A stretch of DNA of 64,000 bases from Hyphomicrobiales bacterium (lineage in GTDB: Bacteria > Pseudomonadota > Alphaproteobacteria > Rhizobiales > JAJFHR01), in assembly GCA_021775475.1 (NCBI GenBank), contig JAJFHS010000017.1, positions 62,001-126,000 of the forward strand. Direction: 5' to 3'. The notes beneath the pieces were generated by a model that saw nothing but the letters and a program-made list of their open reading frames with translations, was not told the DNA's origin and searched no databases. The first letter of the stretch is position 1, and each line of letters opens with the position of its first letter. The translations under genes were made by a program, and so were the position numbers. Below are positions 35,215-43,638 of the stretch, one piece after another.

Positions 35215-35246
35215 ATGGATCCTCGGGTCAAGCCCGAGGATGACGG
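35215..35246. repeat. REP-like palindromic element, right (inverted) copy
   Basis: Perfect inverted copy of 35129-35160, separated by 54 bases. The pair could fold as two small hairpins or one long cruciform with a 32-bp stem, like a bipartite interspersed mosaic element. The rest of the gap to 35456 is AT-rich and must hold the promoter of the LOG gene; I see no further motif in it. Confidence 0.8.
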
Positions 35247-35456
35247 TCGGATGAGTTATCAATCCAATTAAGCGCATTATGATTTAATATGACTGATAAG
35301 CGCTTCAGGCGTCAACTGGTCAACAGTACCTACTTTTCAATTTTCAGCATACCAAAACGAAATGTTGATAAACCATGAGGTCACCCAAAGACAGCGTTAA
35401 CACCTTTCAGAGTAATTTATGGAATTGTTGTCTCCGTAGAATTTTAGGGAACTTTT

Positions 35457-36023
35457 ATGCGTATCTGTGTTTTTTGCGGTTCCAGTCCGGGCAATCTTCC
35501 ATCTTATCAGGACGCCGCCGTTGAGGTCGGCGAATTGTTGGCACGAGAAGGTATTGAACTGGTTTATGGCGGTGGCAATGTCGGCCTAATGGGTATTGTT
35601 GCAGACGCAGCTCTTGACGCTGGCGGTGAAGTAACCGGGGTGATGCCGCGGCACCTGGTGGAAAGTGAAATCAGCCACAAGGGTCTGACAACGCTTGAAG
35701 TTGTTGAAGACATGCATGAGCGCAAAATGAAAATGTCGGAGCTGTCGGACGCGTTTTTAACCTTGCCCGGTGGGGCCGGAACACTGGAAGAGATCACCGA
35801 ACAATGGACCTGGGCGCAGCTTGGCATCCACACCAAACCGTGTGCATTCTACAATGTTGGCGGCTACTATGATCATCTGCGTGCTATGATTGACAAGATA
35901 GTCGAAGCTGGTTTCATGAAGGCGTCTTATGCTGACATGCTGATTTATGGTGAGGATGCAAAATCAATTCTTGCGGCGTTTAAAGCCTATAAAGCCCCGG
36001 CAAGAAAATGGCTTAAAGAATAA
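35457..36023 (+). CDS. LOG-family phosphoribohydrolase (TIGR00730 type)
   Basis: A 188-residue Rossmann-fold LOG protein, the family that cleaves ribose-5-phosphate from cytokinin nucleotides or purine nucleotides. ICVFCGSSPGN at residues 2-12, VYGGGNVGLMG (about 38) and the catalytic LPGGAGTLEEITEQWTWAQLG (about 101, PGGxGTxxE) are complete. In bacteria the usual role is nucleotide salvage or cytokinin-like activity; which applies here is unknown. AGGGA precedes the ATG by seven bases. The end runs into a 102-base gap before the HNH gene. Confidence 0.9.
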   Translation: MRICVFCGSSPGNLPSYQDAAVEVGELLAREGIELVYGGGNVGLMGIVADAALDAGGEVTGVMPRHLVESEISHKGLTTLEVVEDMHERKMKMSELSDAFLTLPGGAGTLEEITEQWTWAQLGIHTKPCAFYNVGGYYDHLRAMIDKIVEAGFMKASYADMLIYGEDAKSILAAFKAYKAPARKWLKE

Positions 36024-36125
36024 AATCAAACGCCTCTTTTTGCCTTCACCCTTCACAAAAACCAAAACCTGCCTATAGTATCGCTCTCGTGGATTTGAAA
36101 AACCCCTGATGCAGGAGCGTTTCAA

Positions 36126-36689
36126 GTGAATATTCTGGCCGCAGTGCCTCTGGAGAACTGCCCGGCATTGGTGTTGAATGCCGACTACCGACCGTTGAGT
36201 TATTACCCCTTGTCTTTGTGGTCATGGCAAAATGCGGTCAAGGCGGTGTTTCTGGATCGCGTCAATACGGTGTGCCGGTATGAACGCTTGATTTCCAGCC
36301 CCACAGTTTCTTTTCAGTTGCCAAGCGTCGTTAGCCTTAAAACCTACGTAAAGCCACCAACGCACCCGGCGTTTACCCGGTTTAACGTGTTCCTGCGCGA
36401 TGGATTTACCTGTCAATATTGTGGCATCAAGCACGAATTGACCTTTGATCACCTGATCCCGCGTTCAAAAGGCGGACTGACAACCTGGGAAAATGTGGTA
36501 ACCGCATGTTCATCGTGCAATCTGCGCAAAGGCGGACAGATGCCGGAAATTGCCAGAATGAAACCGATGCAACATCCCCGCAGACCCACAGTTTATGATT
36601 TGCACACAAACGGCCGCTCCTTCCCGCCCAATTACCTGCATGAAAGCTGGCAGGATTATCTCTATTGGGATATCGAACTTGAGCCTTGA
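36126..36689 (+). CDS. HNH endonuclease-fold protein of the conserved alphaproteobacterial type
   Basis: A 187-residue protein with a C-terminal HNH site: FTCQYCGIKHELTFDHLIPRSKGG (about 98-121) with the first CxxC, then ENVVTACSSCNLRKGG (about 126-141) with the second CxxC. The N-terminal half (ALVLNADYRPLSYYPLSLWSWQNAVKAVFLDRV) is strongly conserved in alphaproteobacteria. It has no linked methyltransferase, so a restriction role is unlikely and a housekeeping nucleic-acid function is more probable. The start is GTG with AGGAG 7 bases upstream. The stop codon TGA is the first part of a 45-bp inverted repeat. Confidence 0.85.
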   Translation: MNILAAVPLENCPALVLNADYRPLSYYPLSLWSWQNAVKAVFLDRVNTVCRYERLISSPTVSFQLPSVVSLKTYVKPPTHPAFTRFNVFLRDGFTCQYCGIKHELTFDHLIPRSKGGLTTWENVVTACSSCNLRKGGQMPEIARMKPMQHPRRPTVYDLHTNGRSFPPNYLHESWQDYLYWDIELEP

Positions 36690-36795
36690 CCTGACAAGCC
36701 CTGAAGCCAGCCCGCTCCCCCGCCCAACCACCCCCAAGGTATCCTTATCGGGTGGTTGGGCGGGGGAGCGGGCTGGCTTCAGGGCTTGTCAGGTC
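36688..36795. repeat. perfect 45-bp inverted repeat (giant hairpin) between HNH and dsbB genes
   Basis: Arms 36688-36732 and 36751-36795 are exact complements of 45 bases with an 18-base loop (36733-36750). The left arm starts within the HNH stop codon, the right arm ends seven bases before the dsbB stop side. The arms are GC-rich (GCCCGCTCCCCCGCCC type) and lack a T-tract. It can act as a bidirectional terminator for these convergent genes, but it is much longer than a normal one, so a duplication or small mobile-element origin is possible. Confidence 0.85.
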
Positions 36796-36802
36796 ATATG
36801 CC

Positions 36803-37309
36803 TTAGGCTTTTTTCAGCCGCATAAAAGTGATGACGCTTAATGCTGCGATAACGATAGAAATAATCACATTATAACCGGCAAGCGAAAGCCCCAGAAAAC
36901 GCCAGGCGGCATCGACACAGCTTACCACTTTGGCACTGCTTAATTCCTGCAGCAGATTACCCACATTAGCACTTAATTCTTCCCCGCCCGAGCACCCGGC
37001 GGGCCCTTCCCACAGACGCCATTCAACGCCGGAGTGATACGCGCCGTAAATTGCCCCGGCAACAAACAGTAATGTCGTTGCAGCCAAAAATATCTGGCTC
37101 AAAGTTTTGCTGCTGTTTTTGATCATTATCAAAGCCAGAGCCAGGATCGGCAATCCGATATAATAAGGCCAACGCTGGGTCAGGCACATGGGACAGGGGG
37201 CAAGACCAATAACGAGTTCAAAAAACCAGGCACCGGCAATTGTAACCGTACCCAGAACAAGTGCTGCAATGGCGGGTAAAGAGGGGGAATTTAGGGATTT
37301 TTGACTCAT
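36803..37309 (-). CDS. dsbB: disulfide bond formation protein DsbB-like
   Basis: A 168-residue inner-membrane protein with four hydrophobic helices (about 12-32, 43-61, 68-88, 143-163). The first redox pair is in APCPMCLTQRWPYY (about 37-40, CxxC) and the second in the periplasmic loop (Cys in PAGCSGG about 109 and VVSCVDAAW about 131). These pass electrons from DsbA to quinone. ATG start. It lies in the same direction as, and 12 bases after, the upstream DedA/YqaA-type gene, which suggests an operon of membrane proteins. Confidence 0.88.
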   Translation of the reverse strand: MSQKSLNSPSLPAIAALVLGTVTIAGAWFFELVIGLAPCPMCLTQRWPYYIGLPILALALIMIKNSSKTLSQIFLAATTLLFVAGAIYGAYHSGVEWRLWEGPAGCSGGEELSANVGNLLQELSSAKVVSCVDAAWRFLGLSLAGYNVIISIVIAALSVITFMRLKKA

Positions 37310-37321
37310 CTTCTGTCCAGT

Positions 37322-37909
37322 TTAAGTTGGAAAAACAAATTTAACTAATGCAAAGCCTGCAACCAGTATGACCACAAATATGATGGTGAGGAGGCCGAGA
37401 TATTTTTCGATAAACCGGCGAATGGGTTGGCCAAACCAATATAGCAGGCCAGCGACGAAAAAGAATCGTAATCCCCGTGCAGCAATACTTGCGACGCCAA
37501 AGATAACCGGATCAAGAGCCGTGACGCCACTGGCAATAGTGATCACTTTATAAGGAAAGGGGGTTACGCCCGCGATAAAGACAATCCAGGCACCATAGGT
37601 GTTGTAGCGTGCTGCAAAATCATCAAAAGCACCACTATAGCCATAGAGGTCGAGCAGAGGTTTTCCGATTGCATCAAACAGATAAAATCCGATCAGATAG
37701 CCGGCAAAACCACCAACGATTGAGGCTATTGTTGAGATTGATGCATAGATCCAGGCTTTGGCTTTATTGGCCAGAACCATGGGAATAAGAATAATGTCGG
37801 GCGGGATCGGGAAAAACGAGCTTTCGGCAAAAGCAACACCTGCCAAAGCCAGCCTGGCGTGACGATGGGCGGCCATCGACATTGTCCAATCATATAATCT
37901 ACGCAACAT
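37322..37909 (-). CDS. DedA/YqaA-type (SNARE-associated) membrane protein
   Basis: A 195-residue polytopic membrane protein. AESSFFPIPPDIILIPMVLANK (about 28-49) and the glycine-rich SIVGGFAGYLIGFYLFDAIG (about 63-82) segments, plus FIAGVTPFPYKVITIASG (about 116), match the YqaA branch of the DedA/VTT superfamily, which is linked to undecaprenyl-phosphate or phospholipid flipping. The Arg/Glu pair expected for DedA appears as the ES/R positions but is not strictly decided. ATG start; operon with dsbB. Confidence 0.82.
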   Translation of the reverse strand: MLRRLYDWTMSMAAHRHARLALAGVAFAESSFFPIPPDIILIPMVLANKAKAWIYASISTIASIVGGFAGYLIGFYLFDAIGKPLLDLYGYSGAFDDFAARYNTYGAWIVFIAGVTPFPYKVITIASGVTALDPVIFGVASIAARGLRFFFVAGLLYWFGQPIRRFIEKYLGLLTIIFVVILVAGFALVKFVFPT

Positions 37910-37992
37910 ATGGCCCTTAACGACAAAAAAGTTGTTTGAAGCAATTTGAGATATTGACCTTGAGGATTCTGGCCCTATGATCGCAGCTCAGT

Positions 37993-38078
37993 GCCCCTGT
38001 GGCGGAATTGGTAGACGCGACAGATTCAAAATCTGTTGTCCTATGGATGTGCCTGTTCGAGTCAGGCCAGGGGCACCA
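37993..38078 (+). tRNA. tRNA-Leu (anticodon CAA)
   Basis: An 86-base tRNA with acceptor stem GCCCCTG/CAGGGGC, a G18-G19-type D loop (GGCGGAATTGGTAGACGCG), anticodon stem ACAGA/TCTGT around TTCAAAA with anticodon CAA (reads UUG), a long variable arm and T arm GTTCGAGTC. The discriminator A and CCA are encoded. The long variable loop fits leucine. Confidence 0.95.
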
Positions 38079-38179
38079 TTCAATTCCCATTTGTTGAAAT
38101 ATCACAGCGTTGATCTTTGCCTTAAATTGCTTCTGATGTAATTCTGATATCCCTAATAGCGCTAGAGCGCAAGCACGCT

Positions 38180-39361
38180 TTAGGCTGGTGACAGGGTGGT
38201 CAGGCGATCTGGTCCGTGGGCGTCATGCATAAATTCTTTTAGAATTCTCGCCGTTTCAAAAGCACCATTTAAATTTGGTATCTGAGTGGACAAAGGCGGA
38301 GCCATTTCACCGGCTTTATCAATTGCTGCAGCAAGCGTTTTGGCGGTCATGTCAACCTGGCTGAGTTGTACCGCGAGACCGCGTTGTTCAAACAATGTGG
38401 CTCTGTCGGTTTGCTCGGTCAGACCTTCGCGTACATAAGGCACCAGGACTGAACGGCAGCGCGCACGTAAGATATCCGAAGATGTATTATAGCCACTCTG
38501 GGAGACCAGCACTTTGGTATCTTTCAACATGGCGGAAAAATCACTCCTGAAATGCTCGACCATAAGATTTGGCCGGGCGGCATCTTCAAGCAATTTGACG
38601 GTTTCTTCGGGCAAATTGGGCCCGGTGATAAAGCCCCATTTGTCTTTTGCATAGCGTGTCAGGGGCATCGCTTGTAATGCAGCTTCAAACAAAGGCTTGC
38701 CGACAGCACCACCGCCAGCCGAAACCACCACATCGTAAGCCTTGCCGGTGCGTTGTTCACCAGCGTCGGGCGTAACCAGGCCGGTATAATGTGTCAGGTC
38801 TGAAATCTCATCGGCAAATCTGAAGGTTCCCCCCAGATCGGCAAAATCCGGGTCCGCATGAAGGAAGACAAAATCATAGTACCGGCGTAATAATTCAACG
38901 GTTCTTTCATCGCGGCCGGGTGCCACTTTTTTGTGCAGAAGATCGCGCACCGAACAGGCGACATATGGTTTCGGGTTCATTTGTTGAGCTGCATCCAGCA
39001 GGGGCAAAAACTCAAAACCGAGTTGGTGGCGGGCAAAGGGAAAGGCTTCAGTAAAGATAATATCGGGCGCGCGCGATTTCAGCAGTGCCAGCAACTGCTT
39101 CAGACGATCTTGCTTGTAGTTTTCGTCAACGGGTGTGTTGTTTTCATCAACAAGGTCAGAAAAACCGCCAGGGCCAGCTTTATAGGGGCTGAGCTGAAAG
39201 CATTTGGCGCCTTCGGGAAACGTTGCCGGTGTCTGGGTGCCGCCAAGGATAATATCAACCTCAAAACCGGCATCCAGCAAGGCCTTGGTGATGCGTTTGG
39301 AGCGCATAACATGACCTATGCCCAACAAGTGTTGAACAATGAAAAAGATACGATGTGTCAC
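38180..39361 (-). CDS. glycosyltransferase, MurG-like GT-B fold
   Basis: A 393-residue GT-B protein. The N-terminal FIVQHLLGIGHVMRSKRITKAL segment is a nucleotide-sugar glycosyltransferase-like start (GxGHxxR), and the C-terminal half has VVVSAGGGAVGKPLFEAAL and VSQSGYNTSSDILRARCRSVLVPY, matching the UDP-sugar-binding region of GT28. The donor and acceptor are unknown. The start is GTG at 39361. No polysaccharide cluster surrounds it, and it stands alone between tRNA-Leu and the ABC importer operon. Confidence 0.8.
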   Translation of the reverse strand: MTHRIFFIVQHLLGIGHVMRSKRITKALLDAGFEVDIILGGTQTPATFPEGAKCFQLSPYKAGPGGFSDLVDENNTPVDENYKQDRLKQLLALLKSRAPDIIFTEAFPFARHQLGFEFLPLLDAAQQMNPKPYVACSVRDLLHKKVAPGRDERTVELLRRYYDFVFLHADPDFADLGGTFRFADEISDLTHYTGLVTPDAGEQRTGKAYDVVVSAGGGAVGKPLFEAALQAMPLTRYAKDKWGFITGPNLPEETVKLLEDAARPNLMVEHFRSDFSAMLKDTKVLVSQSGYNTSSDILRARCRSVLVPYVREGLTEQTDRATLFEQRGLAVQLSQVDMTAKTLAAAIDKAGEMAPPLSTQIPNLNGAFETARILKEFMHDAHGPDRLTTLSPA

Positions 39362-39521
39362 CCGAGTTACCTTGCTCTTTCCGCATAATCACCAGGTTCA
39401 GATGGTAAGACTATGCCGCATTTCAATTAAAGTTGCCCAAATTCGACCCTGTGCACACCATTGTGACCGGCTGGGAATTTCTATCAACTTTCTGCGCTTT
39501 TTCGTGTAAAACTGCTCCGCC

Positions 39522-40700
39522 TTATTTGTAAGGATCTGCGGCATCCCTGAGACCATCGCCAAAGAAATTGAAGGCGAGGATGGTCAGGATTACCGGAACT
39601 ACGGGAAACATCAACCACGGATAAAGGGCGACAACGGAAATATTCTGCGCTTCTGCCAGCAATACTCCCCAACTGGTTATGGGCGGCCTCAAGCCAAGCC
39701 CGAGAAAAGAAAGTGCGGTTTCACCCAAAACCATTGTCGGGATGGAAATTGTAGCCGACGCAATGAGATGGCTCATAAAACCGGGCACCAGATGCCGTCC
39801 TATAATCCGGCTGGGAGTAGCCCCCATAAGCTGGGCTGAGACCACATAGTCTTCTTCACGCAACGATAACAGCTTGGAGCGCACGGCGCGCGCCAGCCCG
39901 GTCCAGTCGAGCAGGCCGAGAATGACGGTAATACCGAAATAAACCAGAATGGGGCTCCAGGTAATCGGTATGATGGCAGCCAGTGCCAGCCACAACGGGA
40001 TTGCGGGGATAGATTGCAACACCTCGATTACCCGCTGGACCAAAAGGTCGAGCAGCCCGCCATAATATCCGGCCATGCCACCGATGATGATGCCAAGAGT
40101 AAAGGAAATAAAGATACCAAGCAGGCCGATTGTCAGCGATATGCGCGAGCCGATGATGATGCGTGACAACACATCACGCCCGAGCCTGTCAGTGCCAAGC
40201 AGGAACATGGTGCTGTTTTCGGCGGCGCAGACCAGATGCAGGTTGGAAGAACCACCGAGCCAATAGTCGTATTTATCGCCGCGACAGAAAAACCGCAGCG
40301 GGTAAACCTCATCGCGATTTTCACTATACTCGCGTTTCAGATTTTCCATGTTTAATCGGTAATTGGTACCATAAACAAACGGACCGACGAATTTGCCCTT
40401 GTCAAACAGATGGATTGATTGCGGCGGCATGAAAATAGCATCCACATTGCGGCTTTGCAGGTCATAAGGTGCTAGAAACTCACTGATAAAAATGGCCAGA
40501 TACATCAGCGCCAAAAATATGGCAGAAGCAACAGCGACGCGGTGACGTTTGAATTTCCACCACATCAATTTCCATTGTGACGCAAGATAAAGACGCTCTT
40601 GCGCCGGGGTCAGTTTTTCAATCGAATGGGGATCAAACGGTGCCGGATTGACATAATGGTTAATGGGCGCACCTTCTGGCGGCAGGGGAGTGTCGGTCAT
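39522..40700 (-). CDS. peptide/oligosaccharide ABC importer permease (OppC type)
   Basis: A 392-residue permease of the DppC/OppC family. The N-terminal KRHRVAVASAIFLALMYLAIFIS helix (about 50-72) is followed by a large periplasmic loop and then the conserved transmembrane core (RISLTIGLLGIFISFTLGIIIG). The cytoplasmic loop VSAQLMGATPSRIIGRHLVPG (about 291) contacts the ATPase. The N-terminal extension is longer than in ordinary OppC, as in the YejE branch. It overlaps the OppB-type gene upstream by four bases (ATGA). It is last in the operon, with a gap of 160 bases to the glycosyltransferase. Confidence 0.88.
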   Translation of the reverse strand: MTDTPLPPEGAPINHYVNPAPFDPHSIEKLTPAQERLYLASQWKLMWWKFKRHRVAVASAIFLALMYLAIFISEFLAPYDLQSRNVDAIFMPPQSIHLFDKGKFVGPFVYGTNYRLNMENLKREYSENRDEVYPLRFFCRGDKYDYWLGGSSNLHLVCAAENSTMFLLGTDRLGRDVLSRIIIGSRISLTIGLLGIFISFTLGIIIGGMAGYYGGLLDLLVQRVIEVLQSIPAIPLWLALAAIIPITWSPILVYFGITVILGLLDWTGLARAVRSKLLSLREEDYVVSAQLMGATPSRIIGRHLVPGFMSHLIASATISIPTMVLGETALSFLGLGLRPPITSWGVLLAEAQNISVVALYPWLMFPVVPVILTILAFNFFGDGLRDAADPYK

Positions 40701-41698
40701 TTGATAGCACCTCCCTGCAGCCTTATTCGCGGATCAAGGAAGGCGAGCGCGATATCGGATATTAATACGCCAAAGACGGTCAGTGAAGCCAGAAAGATCA
40801 AAAACGATCCCGCCAGGTACATATCCTGACTTTGCAACGCAGCAATCAATACCGGGCCGGTGGTCTCCAGCGACAGCACCACCGCAACAATCTCGGCTCC
40901 TGAAATCATCGCCGGTAACATCGAGCCAATGTCGGCAATAAAGAAGTTCAGTGCCGAGCGTAACGGATACTTCAGCAAAGCCCTGACCGGCGGCACGCCC
41001 TTGGCCCGGGCGGTGACGACATATTGCTTTTGCAACTCATCGAGGAGGTTGGCACGAAGGCGCCTGATCATGGCGGCTGTTCCCGAGGTGCCGATGACGA
41101 TCACCGGAATCCACAAGTGTTCGAGAATTGATATTGCCTTGTCCCAGCTCATCGGTTGATTGAGATATTTAACATCCATAAGACCGCCGATAGAGGTGCC
41201 AAACCACAGGTTGGCAAAGTAGATCATCACCAGAGCCAGCAGAAAATTGGGCGTGGCCAAGCCTAAAAGACCAATAAAAGTGAGACCATAATCACCCCAG
41301 CTATACTGGTGGGTGGCCGAATAAATGCCGATTGGGAAAGCCAGAGCCCAGGTAAAAATAATGGTGGTGAAGGAAACCAATATGGTCAGGAACATTCTGT
41401 CGCCGACAACTTCGCTTACCGGCAGGCGATACTCGAACGAATAGCCAAAATCACCGTGCAATATTCCCCAGAGCCAGAACAGATAACGCTCGACCAAAGA
41501 CTTGTCGAAACCATATTCGGTCCTCAGAAATTCAATCTGGGCAAGGTCAACAGATTCGCCCTGCGCTTTTAATTCAGCAATATAGCTCTCGATATAATCC
41601 CCGGGGGGAAGTTCAATAATCAGGAATACCAGAGCGCTGATCACCAACAATGTCGGGATCATTATCAAAATTCGGCCGATAATATACCGCAACATCAT
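40697..41698 (-). CDS. peptide/oligosaccharide ABC importer permease (OppB type)
   Basis: A 333-residue DppB/OppB-like permease. The first helix (IIGRILIMIPTLLVISALVFLII, about 5-27) and the EAA-like loop VVTARAKGVPPVRALLKYPLRSAL (about 228-251) are typical. It pairs with the OppC-type protein to form the channel. It is coupled by four-base overlaps to both neighbours. Substrate class is set by the large binding protein upstream. Confidence 0.9.
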   Translation of the reverse strand: MMLRYIIGRILIMIPTLLVISALVFLIIELPPGDYIESYIAELKAQGESVDLAQIEFLRTEYGFDKSLVERYLFWLWGILHGDFGYSFEYRLPVSEVVGDRMFLTILVSFTTIIFTWALAFPIGIYSATHQYSWGDYGLTFIGLLGLATPNFLLALVMIYFANLWFGTSIGGLMDVKYLNQPMSWDKAISILEHLWIPVIVIGTSGTAAMIRRLRANLLDELQKQYVVTARAKGVPPVRALLKYPLRSALNFFIADIGSMLPAMISGAEIVAVVLSLETTGPVLIAALQSQDMYLAGSFLIFLASLTVFGVLISDIALAFLDPRIRLQGGAIK

Positions 41699-43638
41699 TT
41701 GGCTGCCCCCTCAATCCAGAAAGTTCCCATCATATACTGGCCAAAATAAGCACCCGGCTCCCAGGTGTAAATGCCTTTGACGGGGACATTTCTCAACTTG
41801 TTGGCGACAACAACCGGCTGCTGGGTGCGGTTGACGATACCAATCGAATAGACCTGCTCGGCGGAAATTTTCAACATCTTGTGCCAGATTTCAGTGCGGT
41901 CTTCTTCATCGTTTGCAACGCGCCAGGATTGATAGAGATCGAGGAGCTTTTGGGCCAGGGGGTCCGTAATTTCCTGACCGGATTTGCCGCCACTTTGAAC
42001 GTATCTGCCCCATAAAGGCCACTGTAACTGCTCACCGGATGTGGGCGCAAATTCGGTCGGGCTCATGTTTGGATTGGCAATGGCATTTTCGACTCCTGAC
42101 CACACCGACATCAATGTCTGACCCGATTGAATGCGGGCGCGAAAAACATCACGCTGAGAGGCCCGGGTGAAGAGCTCGATGCCGATTTTGGCCCAGCTAT
42201 CGCGGATTAATTCTAAAACGTCAGTCTGTTCGGTATCCTCACCGGCAGTCTCAACTACCAGCTGGGCTGGTGTGCCGTCCGGTAAAAGTCGTAGATTGTT
42301 TTCGTTGCGTTTGGTCAATCCAATGTCATCCAGCAGCTTGTTGGCCGCTTTGAGATCAAACTGCGTCCAGGCATTTTGATATTCCGGCTTGTACAGGGGA
42401 AATCCGGGCAGCATGGTGTTGGCGCTTTCGTTGGCCAGCCCGTAATAAATCACCTGGTTTATTTCGCGGCGATTAACCGCCAGAGACAAGGCGCGCCTGA
42501 AGCGTACATCACGCAGCAAGGGCCCCCAGACTTTATCTTCTGCATTAAGGTTTGGGAACAGGGCAATCTGCGCGCCAATAGCCTTGCTCCACAATCGCAC
42601 CTTGTAATCGTTGCGTTTTTCGCCCTGCTTGAGGAAAGTATAATTATCAAACCGCAAATAACGCGCCTGCAGATCAGATTCGCCCGCCCCGGTTTTAGTG
42701 GAGATTATTTTTGCCGATCCCAGATCAATCGTTACCCTGTCTATATAGGGAAGTTGCTGACCTATGGTATCGACACGATGATAGAAAGGGTTGCGCACAA
42801 AAGTAAATCGATTTGCCGGGGGCTTGGTCGAATTTACCCAGGGTTGCAAACTGGGCAAATCGGGGTTTTCTGGGCGATACATGCGGCTGATGCGACGATG
42901 GTAAGCGGCCCAGTCGCGACTGCCATTGGCTTTGGCTTGGGCGTTGAGCTTGTCAACGTCACCATATTTGGCATGAAAGCGCTTCAAATAATGTGCAGGT
43001 CGGTAAATATACAAAGGCCGTGTGCCCGCCAGAGCCGGTAAAAATTCCGGGTTGGGGGCATCCCACGTATAGCGCACCGTCAATTCATCGATAACTTCAA
43101 AGCGCGGCGGCTTATTATTTGCCATCAGATTTTTGTTCATTGTTCCGCGTGAAAGCGCGTCGTTAGTGGCAACATCTTCCCAAAAATAACGAAAATCTTC
43201 AGACGTAAACGGCTCTCCGTCGGACCACCTGTGACCAGGGCGCAGACGCAGGGTGAATATGCGATTGTCTTCAACTTCAAAACTCTCGAGAATATCCGGC
43301 ACAATATCAAGATTTTCATCGTAGATAACCAGCCGGGCATAGCCGTAAACCGTCATCATGCGAATGTCTTTTTGCTTGCCCATCAACAGCTTCAGGGTGC
43401 CGCCATGTTTTCCCGGCGAGCGGTTGGATAGGCCAAGATCTATAATGCGTGGGGCTTTCGGCAATCTCTCTGCCACCGGGGGCAGGATTTTAGCTGCGAC
43501 AGCCGCTTCCAGCGACGGTGTTTCTTTTAATGTTGCATGAGTTGCCGCCGTCGCACCGTTTCCGGTAAAAATCAGAGACAGGGCAAGAAGCACATATGTG
43601 GGCAGGTTGCGGAATATGATCCGTTTCAACGCGTTCAT
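41695..43638 (-). CDS. family 5 extracellular solute-binding protein, large form
   Basis: A 647-residue periplasmic binding protein of the SBP_bac_5 type with a Sec signal ([24 protein letters not shown], cleaved before about residue 33). It is about 100 residues larger than OppA-type proteins, as in YejA-like or alpha-galactoside-type importers. RLRPGHRWSDGEPFTSEDFRYFW (about 132-154) is the family hallmark. SNRSPGKHGGTLKLLMGKQKD lies near the mature N-terminus. It binds oligopeptides, oligosaccharides or similar; not resolvable. Four-base overlap at both ends. Confidence 0.88.
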   Translation of the reverse strand: MNALKRIIFRNLPTYVLLALSLIFTGNGATAATHATLKETPSLEAAVAAKILPPVAERLPKAPRIIDLGLSNRSPGKHGGTLKLLMGKQKDIRMMTVYGYARLVIYDENLDIVPDILESFEVEDNRIFTLRLRPGHRWSDGEPFTSEDFRYFWEDVATNDALSRGTMNKNLMANNKPPRFEVIDELTVRYTWDAPNPEFLPALAGTRPLYIYRPAHYLKRFHAKYGDVDKLNAQAKANGSRDWAAYHRRISRMYRPENPDLPSLQPWVNSTKPPANRFTFVRNPFYHRVDTIGQQLPYIDRVTIDLGSAKIISTKTGAGESDLQARYLRFDNYTFLKQGEKRNDYKVRLWSKAIGAQIALFPNLNAEDKVWGPLLRDVRFRRALSLAVNRREINQVIYYGLANESANTMLPGFPLYKPEYQNAWTQFDLKAANKLLDDIGLTKRNENNLRLLPDGTPAQLVVETAGEDTEQTDVLELIRDSWAKIGIELFTRASQRDVFRARIQSGQTLMSVWSGVENAIANPNMSPTEFAPTSGEQLQWPLWGRYVQSGGKSGQEITDPLAQKLLDLYQSWRVANDEEDRTEIWHKMLKISAEQVYSIGIVNRTQQPVVVANKLRNVPVKGIYTWEPGAYFGQYMMGTFWIEGAAK

